DNA from: Nocardia africana NBRC 100379
GTDB taxonomy: Bacteria; Actinomycetota; Actinomycetes; Mycobacteriales; Mycobacteriaceae
Length of the DNA stretch: 64,000 bases
Direction: 5' to 3'
NCBI RefSeq assembly: GCF_001612635.1
Contig: NZ_BDAV01000011.1
Span: 372,001 to 436,000, forward strand
The notes under the pieces are model-generated. The model saw only the letters and a program-made list of their open reading frames with translations. It was not told where the DNA came from and ran no database searches. Numbering within the stretch: the stretch's first letter is position 1; the number at the start of each line of letters is the position of its first letter. Below are positions 49,859-58,487 of this stretch, in pieces. The position numbers and the translations under genes are program-made.

Positions 49859-51355
49859 GGCCGCTCCTTTCTCGTGGCGGGGATCGGGCACTGTGATCGA
49901 CCGTTTGAGGACCTTGCCCGAGGCACTCTTTGGCAACGCGTCGAGGAACCAGATGTGACGCGGGTATTTGTACGGCGCCACACGGGCTTTCACGTAGTCG
50001 CGCAACTCGTCGGCGGATGCGTTGTGGCCGGGGCGCAGCGCGACCGCGGCGCCGACCTCTTCGCCGTGGGTGGGGTGAGGGAGCGCGAGGACGGCGGCTT
50101 CGTGAACGGCGGGGTGTTCGTAGAGCACTTCCTCGATCTCGCGGGGGTAGACGTTGAATCCGCCCCGGATGATGAGGTCCTTTTTCCGGTCGACGATGTA
50201 GTAGTAGCCGTCGTCGTCGCGGTGGGCGAGGTCGCCGGTGTGGAACCAGTCGTCGCTGTCGAATGCCTCGGCGGTGGCGTCGGGGCGATTCCAGTAACCC
50301 TTCATCACGTTGTGTCCGCGCACACAGAGCTCGCCCACAGTCCCGTGTGCGACGGGGCAGCGCTGCTCGTCGACGATTCGGAATTCCACGCCCCGGATCG
50401 GTGTGCCGATCGAGCCGGGACGGGCGCTGCCCAGGAGGTTGAAGCCCGCGACCGAGGAGGTTTCCGACAGACCGTAGCCTTCGAAAATCGTATTGCCGAA
50501 ACGTTTCTCGAAGGAACGGAGAACATCGGTGGGCAGCGAGGCCCCGCCGCTGATGCAGGTGCGCAGCGTCGCGGTGCGCGCCGGGTCTGCCTCGGGCATC
50601 CGGGTCAGGGCGGTGTACATGGTCGGGACGCCCGCGAACACGGTCACCTCGTCGCGCGCGATCGTGTCCAGAACTGCCGCGGGTTCGAAGCGCGGAAGCA
50701 GGGTTACCAGCGCTCCGGCGGTGACCGCGGTGGTCAGCACACACGACAAGCCGAAGATGTGGAACAGCGGCAGGACTCCCATGATCACGTCCCGCGGGGT
50801 CAGTGCCAGCAGGTCGTCGACGAGAATGCGCGCGTTGCCGTGCAGATTGTCGTGGGTCAGTTCAGCGCCCTTGGGAGCGCCGGTGGTGCCGGAAGTGTAG
50901 ACGATGACCGCTGTGTCGGAGCCGGAGCGGGAAACGGCCTGTGCGCGAGGATGTCCGGGGAGAGCCGCGAGCAGTGCGTGATCGACTTGCTCGACGCGGC
51001 AGCTCGCCGCCGCGGTCTCCTGCTCGGGTACCGACGCGTGCGCCCACAGCAGCTTCATCCGTGAATCCGTTGTGTAATGCGCGATTTCGCGGCTCTTGAG
51101 CAGCGGATTCATCGGCACCACGACCGCACCGAGGCGGAGCGCTCCGTAGAACAAGACCGGGAATTCGAGGACGTTGGGCAACATGAGCCCGACGCGGTCG
51201 CCCGGTTCGACGCCCATCGAGGCCATCAGCGCGGCCGCGCGCGCCGTCAGGTCGTCCAATTCGGTGTAACGGATCGTGTTCTCGCCGGATCGCAGAGCGG
51301 GCCGGTCGGGATGCTCGGCGGCGGTGCGGGTGAGGGTTTCGGCGAGGTCGTTCAT
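49055..51355 (-). CDS. Acyl-CoA ligase (FadD-like), fused in frame to enoyl-CoA hydratase
   Basis: From ATG at 51355 the ligase runs about 498 residues and then, without a stop, through Met500 into the hydratase, for 766 residues in all. Ligase motifs are VIVYTSGTTGAPKGAELTHD (P-loop), FEGYGLSETSSVAGFNLLG, DDWFHTGDLAHRDDDGYYYI, DRKKDLIIRGGFNVYPREIE and SASGKVLKRS with the catalytic Lys. It activates a fatty or related acid with ATP and CoA. The junction reads TVPDPRHEKGAAMSDSST. Because AAAGGAG also precedes the hydratase ATG, both the fusion and the separate hydratase may be made. The ligase overlaps the hydrolase stop by 4 bases. Confidence 0.85.
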   Translation of the reverse strand: MNDLAETLTRTAAEHPDRPALRSGENTIRYTELDDLTARAAALMASMGVEPGDRVGLMLPNVLEFPVLFYGALRLGAVVVPMNPLLKSREIAHYTTDSRMKLLWAHASVPEQETAAASCRVEQVDHALLAALPGHPRAQAVSRSGSDTAVIVYTSGTTGAPKGAELTHDNLHGNARILVDDLLALTPRDVIMGVLPLFHIFGLSCVLTTAVTAGALVTLLPRFEPAAVLDTIARDEVTVFAGVPTMYTALTRMPEADPARTATLRTCISGGASLPTDVLRSFEKRFGNTIFEGYGLSETSSVAGFNLLGSARPGSIGTPIRGVEFRIVDEQRCPVAHGTVGELCVRGHNVMKGYWNRPDATAEAFDSDDWFHTGDLAHRDDDGYYYIVDRKKDLIIRGGFNVYPREIEEVLYEHPAVHEAAVLALPHPTHGEEVGAAVALRPGHNASADELRDYVKARVAPYKYPRHIWFLDALPKSASGKVLKRSITVPDPRHEKGAAMSDSSTSTGSRLSRIETESGAELAVLTIDNPPLNLFDKALLESIAADLADLAAAPPRAVLLRAAGKVVSGGVDVRVFDGLSAEQGIGLWRDLFERIIHPLESLPCPVIFAAHGLTLTAAFEIALACDIILAAPNAKFGLVETVVGLTPSMGGPQRLAERAGSGRARELVMTADLYDAKTLADWGVVNAVHDDVQTAARELAARLADGPTRAHAATKQIVTAWRSGGVAHADSVTPQVSGELFITEDLQGAVASFLEAGPGKANYTGR

Positions 51356-52380
51356 CGTGGTTCTCCTGCCGCGAATCGGTCGCGGATTCGTTCGTCCAGC
51401 CAGGTATCGAGGCGACCGTAGGCGCGTTCGCGCACCTCGGGCAGGGACAAGAACACGTCGTGGCGCGCATCGTCGATCGGAATCACGGTGGTGTGGATTC
51501 CCACACAGCCGGACCATCGGGCGATCTGGGCGACATCGAGCACGGTGTCGGCGCGGTCGGCGGCCGCGGTGTAAGCGCGCGAGAAGTGGGTCTTGTCCGA
51601 ATGCAGCACGAGGGCGGGAACCCCGACGTTCAGGCCGCGATGCAGGCGAGCGTGGCCGCGGCGGATCGCGTTGAGCCAGCCCACGGTGACCGGGAAGCCC
51701 GCGCGCGGCTTGAGTGCGAGGTCGTAGTCCCACTCTCCGGATCCGTCGACATGCAACGAATCTCCGTAGGCGGTGCTTGCCGGCAGGTTCAATCGCCGCA
51801 GAGGCAGCACGGGTGCGAGCCCGCGCAGAGCCCACGTGAGCGGACCGCGCATCTTCGCCGAGCCTTGCAGATCGAACCATGGGCTGTTGAGCACCAGCCC
51901 GGCGATCGGATCGACGCCGCGACTCTGCCGTCTGCGGTCCAGCCACAACGACGCGATGAGCCCGCCGGTGGAATGCGCGAGCACCAGGATCGGAATCGCG
52001 CCGTGCTCGGCGATGATCAGCTCGACGGTGCGCTCGATCTCCTCGTCGTAGGTCTCGAGCCGCGAGATGTAGTGGGCGGTCTGACCCGGCTGCCGGGCGC
52101 GTCCACTCTTGCGCAGATCCAGGGCGTAGAAGGCCTGACCACGGGCAGCGAAGAACTCCGCCAGATCGGTTTGGAAGAAGTAGTCCGAGAACCCGTGCAG
52201 GTACAGGACCGCGCCCCCGACCGTGTCGTCGTCGCCGGGGTCGCGGCGGACCACGACCGCCCGCACATCGCCTTCCCCGTCGGGGTCTTTGCCGAGATCG
52301 AGTGTCCGGCGGGAGTATCCCGGTCCCAGGATGTCGGCGTCCCAGACGGGCCACTCGACTGAGTCGGTTCCGGCCATCAC
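51352..52380 (-). CDS. Alpha/beta hydrolase (monoacylglycerol lipase / serine aminopeptidase S33 type)
   Basis: 342 residues. The blocks are GAVLYLHGFSDYFFQTDLAE (oxyanion), FYALDLRKSGRARQPGQTAH and the nucleophile elbow LVLAHSTGGLIASLWLDRRR with Ser. The acid is probably in VLHSDKTHFSRAY and the His in DDARHDVFLSLPEVRE. There is no signal peptide. It likely hydrolyses an ester to deliver the acid for the neighbouring ligase. It overlaps both neighbours by 4 bases (ATGA), so the four or five genes are one operon. Confidence 0.88.
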   Translation of the reverse strand: MMAGTDSVEWPVWDADILGPGYSRRTLDLGKDPDGEGDVRAVVVRRDPGDDDTVGGAVLYLHGFSDYFFQTDLAEFFAARGQAFYALDLRKSGRARQPGQTAHYISRLETYDEEIERTVELIIAEHGAIPILVLAHSTGGLIASLWLDRRRQSRGVDPIAGLVLNSPWFDLQGSAKMRGPLTWALRGLAPVLPLRRLNLPASTAYGDSLHVDGSGEWDYDLALKPRAGFPVTVGWLNAIRRGHARLHRGLNVGVPALVLHSDKTHFSRAYTAAADRADTVLDVAQIARWSGCVGIHTTVIPIDDARHDVFLSLPEVRERAYGRLDTWLDERIRDRFAAGEPR

Positions 52381-52709
52381 ACGCTCTCCTCGACCAGATC
52401 CGCGCGGTTACAAGCCTTTTCAGGTCGCGTGCCGATCAGGGTTCGGTCCAGGTCGGTGCGCAATGTGGTCAGTGAGTCGAGCAGATAGTTCTGGTGCACC
52501 CGCCACGGCGCGCGATCGCTCTGGCGTGGGAAGGCGCCGATCGAGCGCTGGACATACCCTGCGGCCAGATCCAGCAGCGGCTGAGCGCGCATGTCGCGCT
52601 GTGGAAGGGGCTCGGCCGCGGCGTAGCCGTGCTCGTCCATCCAGTCCAGCACCTTGCACACCAGGCGGTGAGTGAGGTCGGCGGGATCGGTTGCGCGAAT
52701 GGTTGCCAT
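52377..52709 (-). pseudogene. C-terminal tail of a flavin-containing (Baeyer-Villiger type) monooxygenase
   Basis: 110 codons that match only the end of EtaA/MymA-type monooxygenases: ADLTHRLVCKVLDWMDEHGY, LAAGYVQRSIGAFPRQSDRA and PWRVHQNYLLDSLTTLRTDL. The FAD and NADP domains (about 380 residues) are missing. An ATG at 52709 lets the tail still be translated, and it overlaps the hydrolase by 4 bases. It sits where the monooxygenase of the mycobacterial mymA operon stands, next to the AraC regulator. Confidence 0.75.
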
Positions 52710-52801
52710 GCGTCGAGTCTGCTGGCGAGCCTGTGGGCTAATCTTGCCTCACGACGACAAGTTCTTATCGCTAGGCGACGTTCCGGGCGGAAAGGGTGCG
52801 T

Positions 52802-53869
52802 GTGGATTACGTCCGCTCGGCGGGACTACGAGGGTTGCGCGCGGTGGTCGCCGAACTAGGTGGGAACGCCGAGCGGTACACCCGCTGGGCCGGGGTGCCC
52901 GTCGCCGCGCTGGACAGCGATGATGTGCTCGTTCCCGGAATGGCGATGGCCGAGTTGCTCGAGTTCGCTGCATCCGATCTCGGCTGCCCGGATCTGGGAT
53001 TGCGTGTGGCCGCGCGACAGGACCTGACGATGCTGGGTTCACTCGCGGTAGCGATGCAGCATTCCGCTACCGTCGGCGACGCGATGGAGTGCACGTCGCG
53101 GTATCTGTTCGTGCACGCCCGCTCCCTGCGTCTGACCGTCGGTGACGATCCGCGCGGGCACGGGGACGTGGCTGGTTTGTACTACGGTCCCGCCACCGCC
53201 GAGGGGCCGGTGCAGGGAACCGATCTGGGACTGGCCTTCACCCACCGCGCGGTCACGTATCTGCACAAGGGGGACTACGGCCTGGCAGGCGTCGAACTGC
53301 CGTACCGCCCACCCGCGTCCGGGCGGATCTATCAGGAATTCTTCGGGTGCCCGGTGTATTTCGCGAGGCCCGGGCACCGTGCGGCCGTGCTGCGTGTTCC
53401 CCGAAAAGTACTGAACTTCAAGCTGATCGGCGTCAACGACAACCTCCGTCGCCTCGCGCTGGCATTCTTGGCCGAACAGGCGCCCGCGCCAACCGCCGCG
53501 TCGGTACGCAGCGAGATCGCGCCCCGAGTGCGAGCCATCGTCCGGGAGTCGGTCGGCACGCGGATGATCGATGTGGCAGCGGTGGCGCGATTGCTGTCGA
53601 TGCACGAGCGCACGCTGCAGCGGCGCCTCGAGCAGGAGAACACCACCTTCGGACGTTTGGTCGACGACGTCCGGCGCGAGACCGCCCATCGTCTGCTCAC
53701 CACCACCGACCTGCCCCTGGGGCAGGTGGCGGGCATGGTTGGTTTCGCCGAGCAGTCGGGCCTATCGCGCGCGGTCCGGCGATGGTGGAATGCCGCCCCT
53801 CGTGAAATCCGTGCCATGCATACGGCCGCCCGCTCGCCGCGGTTCCTCAGTGCGCGGCCCGAGGAGTGA
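52802..53869 (+). CDS. AraC-family regulator (VirS-like)
   Basis: 355 residues from GTG at 52802 (an upstream GTG at 52796 touches the GGAAAGG site). The N-terminal 180 residues are the arabinose-binding-like domain (PF12625 type: ARQDLTMLGSLAVAMQHSAT, then ECTSRYLFVHARSLRLTVGD). The AraC HTH pair is at the end: AAVARLLSMHERTLQRRLEQ and DLPLGQVAGMVGFAEQSGLS. It diverges from the monooxygenase-tail/hydrolase/ligase operon with an 86-base gap. In M. tuberculosis VirS drives mymA from the same position. Confidence 0.88.
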   Translation: MDYVRSAGLRGLRAVVAELGGNAERYTRWAGVPVAALDSDDVLVPGMAMAELLEFAASDLGCPDLGLRVAARQDLTMLGSLAVAMQHSATVGDAMECTSRYLFVHARSLRLTVGDDPRGHGDVAGLYYGPATAEGPVQGTDLGLAFTHRAVTYLHKGDYGLAGVELPYRPPASGRIYQEFFGCPVYFARPGHRAAVLRVPRKVLNFKLIGVNDNLRRLALAFLAEQAPAPTAASVRSEIAPRVRAIVRESVGTRMIDVAAVARLLSMHERTLQRRLEQENTTFGRLVDDVRRETAHRLLTTTDLPLGQVAGMVGFAEQSGLSRAVRRWWNAAPREIRAMHTAARSPRFLSARPEE

Positions 53870-54458
53870 CCAGTTGCCGCGGTGGAGCTCGGTGCGCGAG
53901 CCGCAGCGGCGCAGGATAGTGGCCGGGCAGCGCTCGAAGCGACCATATCCCGGACGACGGCCATCGCGGCGATGAGCACGCACGCAGACAGCGTCGCCGC
54001 ATTCCGTGTCAGATGTGCGCGGCGGCCTTATCGGCCGGGCAGGGCCGACAACGCGCCGACACCGCCGCCCGGTTGTGGGCGCCGTAACCGGAATCGGCGC
54101 TGGTATTTTCGGCAAACTCTGTGGCGATCCAGCAGGTCACAATCATGGTGACACCGGTGCAGTGAGGTTCGATTCCTGTCGCAGTACCTCACCGAAGCAG
54201 TACCGGGCGTGTTTGCTTGCGCAGTTCGCGGATCGGCCGCGGCCCCGCGTACTGGAGCCCGGTGCCTTCATCCAGGCAAAAGTTAGGACGGGCCGAAAAC
54301 GTCACTGTGACGGCATAGGATTGCCTGGCGTGCAGGCGGGCCATCGTGGCGCCGACGTGAGTGGTCGGAAGGGGCGAAGCGGCTCGCGGTGCGATGGTGA
54401 GTTTTCGCCAGTGCGGCGCGGGAAGTGATGGCCCCACAGGCGACTGTCTGAGGCAGAG
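53870..54458. other. Intergenic region without a supported gene
   Basis: About 590 bases. Short frames exist on both strands but none has a ribosome site and a recognisable product. At about 54161-54177 a GGTTCGATTCC stretch looks like a tRNA T-loop, but the stem does not pair well and no anticodon arm was found. Confidence 0.4.
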
Positions 54459-54501
54459 CCTGGCCGACACGTCGTGACAAACAGGGTCCGTGTCGGCCAG
54501 G
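54459..54501 (-). terminator. Strong hairpin after the 43-residue peptide gene
   Basis: CCTGGCCGACACG and CGTGTCGGCCAGG form a perfect 13-base stem with a 17-base loop, 23 bases past the stop on the minus strand. Confidence 0.7.
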
Positions 54502-54524
54502 TCTCAGGTAGGGCGGCTCTGGTG

Positions 54525-54656
54525 TCAGGCCGACAGGGAGGGGAGGATAGCGGCAAGTCCTAGGGCGCCGCCGATGCCACCGATGACTGCACCGAGTGCG
54601 CCGATGATGGTGGCTGCTTGGCCTAGTGCTTGCAGATCTTGGGCTGAGGATCCCAT
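54525..54656 (-). CDS. 43-residue hydrophobic Gly/Ala peptide
   Basis: The ATG at 54656 has AAGGAGA 5-11 bases upstream, an optimal site. The product starts MGSSAQDLQALGQAATIIGA and continues LGAVIGGIGGALGLAAILPS before LSA. It is one long hydrophobic helix with GxxxG-type spacing, like class II bacteriocins, holins or phage-derived pores. A 13-base stem terminator follows. The combination of good start, end and composition makes it likely real despite its size. Adjacent upstream on the minus strand is saccharopine dehydrogenase-like gene 2. Confidence 0.7.
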   Translation of the reverse strand: MGSSAQDLQALGQAATIIGALGAVIGGIGGALGLAAILPSLSA

Positions 54657-54704
54657 GATTCTCCTTGGTGCTGAGTGGTTGTTTTTCACTGCTCCGACTG
54701 CTTG

Positions 54705-55880
54705 TCAGTCAGAGGTCTCTTCGACGGCGAGGAGGTCTTGCATCGTCGCCGTGGGTTCGGTTGTGAACTGTGCGTACAGTTCGAAGAAATCCATTGGTGT
54801 GAAGGCTTTTTCGGGCGCGTGGACACCGGGTTCGGCGATCTTGCCGCGCCGCAGCAGTTCGAGTCCGATAGCCAGTGGGATGCCGGTGTGCCCTCCCATT
54901 CGCCCGGGCAGGTCGTGGCGGGGATACGCCGCAATTGTCATGGGCCTGCCATTTCTGGAACCGCGGGCCAGAGCCCACAGGTTCGGCAGAGCAGGTGTCT
55001 CGGCCGGGCCGGGTTGGGCGGGACGTGAATCGATCAGGTCGGCGGCATCTGCCGCGCTGAGCGCACCTGCCTCGAATTTGGCTGCCACAGTGCGCAATTG
55101 GTCGATCAGTTCGTCTGGGCCGGCCTGCAGATTCACTGACCGGCGTAGTGCCGGATAGGAGATAGGTAGGGTCACAGGTTCCGGGTGGCCCATGGTGTAC
55201 GCGTGTACGGTTCCGATCCCGGGAAAGGCGAGGTCGACACGCGCAAGGGGATCGATGTCTGCCGGCGCTCCGTGCGCCCAGGCTCGGATTTTACCAGTGC
55301 ACTGCAGCAGCCAATGCTCGGCGGCCGCGGCGGCGCTGGTGGATGGGTAGGCCGCCTCTGGCTCGACGACTGCTTCACCGAGGCTCCAACCGGTGAACAG
55401 TTCGTCGACAACGTCGAGGCGCTCAGCCGCCAGCCGCGCACACATGTTGGTCGTTCCCGGGCTCGCGCCGATGCCTACAACGACTCTGCGTCCGCCCTGG
55501 CGGGCGAACCCATCGAGTCCGAGAGCCTCAACCGTCGATTGCCAATCGTCGTCGATGTCGAGATAGTCGCAGCCGGATTCGAGCGCCGCGCACAGGATGG
55601 GAGTACCGAACCGCGTGAACGGCCCCATAGTGTTCAGCACGACATCGCATTCGGCGAACGCGGCCCGCATCGATGCCTCGTCGGTGGCATCGAGTTGGAC
55701 CGGTTCGGCTATGGGCCCGACTTCGTCTGCTAACAGCGACGCTCGAGCCAAGTCGAGATCGGCGATCAGCAGGCGTTTCGCCGTGCCGAGACGGGCGATA
55801 GCTCGCACGGCGTGGCGGCCCATGCCGCCCGCGCCACCGACAACGATGACGGTCAACGGTTCTCGTACAGTGTCAGTCAC
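54705..55880 (-). CDS. Saccharopine dehydrogenase-like oxidoreductase, paralogue 2
   Basis: 391 residues. The Rossmann motif is VIVVGGAGGMGRHAVRAIAR. The shared blocks are CDVVLNTMGPFTRFGTPILC, YLDIDDDWQSTVEALGLDGF, VVGIGASPGTTNMCARL, AYTMGHPEPVTLPISY and EPGVHAPEKAFTPMDFFELY. Its start overlaps the APC permease stop by 4 bases, so permease and oxidoreductase are coupled. The permease suggests the substrate is an amino-acid- or amine-like compound. Confidence 0.87.
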   Translation of the reverse strand: MTDTVREPLTVIVVGGAGGMGRHAVRAIARLGTAKRLLIADLDLARASLLADEVGPIAEPVQLDATDEASMRAAFAECDVVLNTMGPFTRFGTPILCAALESGCDYLDIDDDWQSTVEALGLDGFARQGGRRVVVGIGASPGTTNMCARLAAERLDVVDELFTGWSLGEAVVEPEAAYPSTSAAAAAEHWLLQCTGKIRAWAHGAPADIDPLARVDLAFPGIGTVHAYTMGHPEPVTLPISYPALRRSVNLQAGPDELIDQLRTVAAKFEAGALSAADAADLIDSRPAQPGPAETPALPNLWALARGSRNGRPMTIAAYPRHDLPGRMGGHTGIPLAIGLELLRRGKIAEPGVHAPEKAFTPMDFFELYAQFTTEPTATMQDLLAVEETSD

Positions 55881-57385
55881 TTCTGGTCTCCACTTCGGAT
55901 GGGATTCGATTGCGGGGCAGGGTTTTCCGGCCCAGCGGTTGGCTCGTCGTGCGACGCATCTGCACCGATTGCGGCATAGACGTCAGGGTGAGCCCGTCGT
56001 AGCCACAGGGCGTAGCCGGCACCGACTGCCGCGGCTGCCACCAAGACCAGCGGCAACGAATTCACGACCGGATTGCCGACCCCGGTCAGGCTCGGATAAT
56101 GCGCAATGATCAGCACGACCGCAGCGGTGAGACCGATCCCGCCAAGGGCCGGCGCCAGCGCGGTACGCCACCACCGCCGATCGCGTCGTCCGCGGAAGTA
56201 CCCGACCACCGCAAATGCCGTCACCGCCTGCAGAGACACGAGCCCGAGAGTGCCGAGCCCGGACATGCTCACCGCGAGCGTGCGATAGGGATCCATCCCT
56301 GCGATCGCGAAGATCGCGATCACGGTGGCGTTGAACGCGCTCTGGAACGCGCTGGCTCGGGCCGGTGACTGATGAACGACGTGAACCCGCCCCAGTGACC
56401 GAGGGAGAACACCTTCGCGTCCGAGCGCGAAAGCCAGACGATTCGTCGAGTTGTGCGTGGCTACCAAAGTGGCGAAAAGACTGGTCAGCAGCAGCACGCT
56501 GAGTAAGGCGGCGGCGGCTGCGCCGAGGTGGTCAGCCGTGAGATCGATAATGAGATCGCCGAGCTTGTGGGCGGCTTCCTGGCGAACATTGTCCAGCCCG
56601 AGTGCGCCGACCGTGATCCAGCTCGTGAGGCCGTAGAAGATCGCGACAACAGCGATCGAGCAATAGGTCGCCACGGGCACGGTCCTCTTGGGATTCCGTG
56701 ATTCCTCACCGTAGAGAGCGGCGGCTTCGAACCCCAGGAAGGAGGTGAAGGCGAACATCAGCCCGAGTCCCAGCGCACCCTGCCCTATCCCGGCCAGATC
56801 GAACGCCGCGAGTGGGAATGCGGCGCCGCCGTGGCGCCCCACCATCGACGCATCCAGCACAACCAGGACTGCCAGTTCCGCCGCAACCAGGACCCCCAAT
56901 ACGCGGGCGCTGAGATCGACTCTGCGGTATCCCAATATCGCGGTGAGGGCGATCGCGAGGCCGGCATGGACAACCCACGGCCAATCGAAGCCGAACCCGG
57001 CGACCACGAGGTGGGTGAAGTAGCCGAAGGTGGCCACCAGCATCACCGCAAGGGCGTTGTAGGAGAGCATCCCGACGAAACCTGCCGCCACAGCGGGCAC
57101 CCGCCCCAGTCCAGCCGCAATGTATGCGTACAAGCCCCCGGCACTGGTGATCTGCCTACTCATGGCCGCGTAACCGACCGAGAAGCACAGCAGGATTGCG
57201 CCTGAGATCACGTACATCGCCGGCGTTGCTGCACCCGCACCGAGGGTGAATGCCAGCGGGAGGGTCGCGACCATCGCAGCGAGCGGAGACGCCGCTGCGA
57301 TAACGAGGAAAACGATCTTGGGCACGGTCAATCCGGCATGGAGGGCCCTTGAACGCTGGGGGGTGGATTTCGACATGAACGGCAC
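55877..57385 (-). CDS. APC-family amino acid / amine permease
   Basis: 502 residues (or 499 from the ATG at 57376) with 12 membrane helices. Family features are the first helix TVPKIVFLVIAAASPLAAMV, GGLYAYIAAGLGRVPAVAAG, and LGFEAAALYGEESRNPKRTV in helix 6, the substrate-binding glycine/glutamate region. It would import an amino acid, amine or related acid at the plasma membrane. It is coupled to saccharopine dehydrogenase-like gene 2 and is divergent from a TetR regulator. Confidence 0.9.
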   Translation of the reverse strand: MPFMSKSTPQRSRALHAGLTVPKIVFLVIAAASPLAAMVATLPLAFTLGAGAATPAMYVISGAILLCFSVGYAAMSRQITSAGGLYAYIAAGLGRVPAVAAGFVGMLSYNALAVMLVATFGYFTHLVVAGFGFDWPWVVHAGLAIALTAILGYRRVDLSARVLGVLVAAELAVLVVLDASMVGRHGGAAFPLAAFDLAGIGQGALGLGLMFAFTSFLGFEAAALYGEESRNPKRTVPVATYCSIAVVAIFYGLTSWITVGALGLDNVRQEAAHKLGDLIIDLTADHLGAAAAALLSVLLLTSLFATLVATHNSTNRLAFALGREGVLPRSLGRVHVVHQSPARASAFQSAFNATVIAIFAIAGMDPYRTLAVSMSGLGTLGLVSLQAVTAFAVVGYFRGRRDRRWWRTALAPALGGIGLTAAVVLIIAHYPSLTGVGNPVVNSLPLVLVAAAAVGAGYALWLRRAHPDVYAAIGADASHDEPTAGPENPAPQSNPIRSGDQK

Positions 57386-57451
57386 TCGTCTTCTGTGCGG
57401 AGTAGGCCAGTGAGGCGGGTCACTGTGGCCTCAGAGTCTGAACTATGTCAG

Positions 57452-57477
57452 CCAACTTGGTCAAGCAACAAAGTTGG
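57452..57477. promoter_or_regulatory. Inverted repeat between the permease and TetR genes
   Basis: CCAACTT and AAGTTGG lie 12 bases apart in the divergent promoter region. It is a plausible TetR operator, less convincing than others in this window. Confidence 0.5.
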
Positions 57478-57541
57478 AGTGGGGATTGGTATCCTGAGCG
57501 CGTCGCACGTTCACGCTGGTATTCGATGCAGGAGGAAGCCC

Positions 57542-58141
57542 ATGGCCAGGCTGGCAGTCGCCGACCGCCGGGCACTGCTCTTGGCTGCCGCTGCGCGGGT
57601 TATCGCCCGGGTCGGCATCGCCGACCTGACAACCAGGACGATCACCGCCGAGGCGGGAATGCCGCAGGGAATATTCCACTATTGCTTCCGAAGCAAAAAT
57701 GAACTCCTGGCCGAGTTGATCACGACGACAGTCGCTGAACTCGTGGACTTGTCCTCTGTCGTCGATCTGGTGACCGACGACCTCGATGCCACGATCCGCG
57801 GCGCCTTGCGGCACATGTGGCAGAGCATCGTAGAGCCGGCGGACAAGCAGTTGGCGCTCTACGAGCTCACCGTCTACGCCCTGCGAGACCCCGAACTGGC
57901 AGATCTGGCCCGGCGCCAGTACGAGGGCTACTTCCGTGCCTCCACCCGCCTGCTCGACACGATCGCCCAGCGCGCCGGAATTCGCTGGACCGTGCCGGTC
58001 CCGTCCCTTGCTCGGACGCTCGTCAGTGTCATCGACGGCCTCGGACTGAACTGGCTCGCGGATAAGGACTCCGACGCGGCCCTCGCGGTGCTCGACACCT
58101 ACGCAAGCCAACTGGCCGCTATGGCAAAGCCATCGCCCTGA
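57542..58141 (+). CDS. TetR-family regulator
   Basis: 199 residues from ATG at 57542, after GGAGGAAG. The binding domain is LLAAAARVIARVGIADLTTR then ITAEAGMPQGIFHYCFRSKN. The C-terminal half (LYELTVYALRDPELADLARR) is of the TetR_C type seen with BetI- and AcrR-like regulators. Divergent from the APC permease / oxidoreductase operon and its likely repressor. Confidence 0.87.
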   Translation: MARLAVADRRALLLAAAARVIARVGIADLTTRTITAEAGMPQGIFHYCFRSKNELLAELITTTVAELVDLSSVVDLVTDDLDATIRGALRHMWQSIVEPADKQLALYELTVYALRDPELADLARRQYEGYFRASTRLLDTIAQRAGIRWTVPVPSLARTLVSVIDGLGLNWLADKDSDAALAVLDTYASQLAAMAKPSP

Positions 58142-58450
58142 CCGCTGGGCACCGGCGTTCGATTGGTGGTGAGCGTATTCGCGGTGTGCGGCAGGGATCG
58201 TCGACTGGTTCTGCCACGCCTGTCGTGATCAACGTCGTGAGATAGGTTGGGGCGCTTACGGATCGGCTCCCGTATCGGTTCCTGGCCAGAGGCGCTGGGT
58301 GTACTGGAACCGCATCTCGACGGCCGGGCATGCAATGGCCTTCCTGGTCGGATCAGCGGTGTCGAATCGACGCAGCGACCCGCACGGTCGCCGGTTTGGC
58401 TGCCGGGTTGCCCAATGCCGTCTCTTGCGCATGGCTAGCTCCGCGTCGTA
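58142..58450. other. Intergenic region without a supported gene
   Basis: 310 bases between the TetR gene and the operator of the next transport gene. The minus strand holds TTLITTGVAEPVDDPCRTPR, which could be a relic of a transposase end, but I cannot prove it. Confidence 0.35.
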
Positions 58451-58479
58451 CTCTCCCTAATAATCATTATTAGGGAGAG
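58451..58479. promoter_or_regulatory. 29-base perfect palindrome before the YkvI-type transporter
   Basis: CTCTCCCTAATAAT-C-ATTATTAGGGAGAG has perfect 14-base arms and a single central base. It is the most complete operator in the window and ends 8 bases before the start codon. Its core CTAATAATCATTATTAG matches 13 of 17 bases of the site at 60094-60110. Confidence 0.85.
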
Positions 58480-58487
58480 GGAATCCT

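Noticed and set aside
47775..50744. A 989-codon open frame on the minus strand
   Set aside because: It is an Arg/Pro-rich shadow of the dehydrogenase, hydratase and ligase genes in another frame; the true frames carry all catalytic motifs.
54140..54200. tRNA-like stretch with GGTTCGATTCC
   Set aside because: Only three of five T-stem pairs form, there is no anticodon arm or acceptor stem upstream, and no CCA-type end, so it is not called a tRNA.
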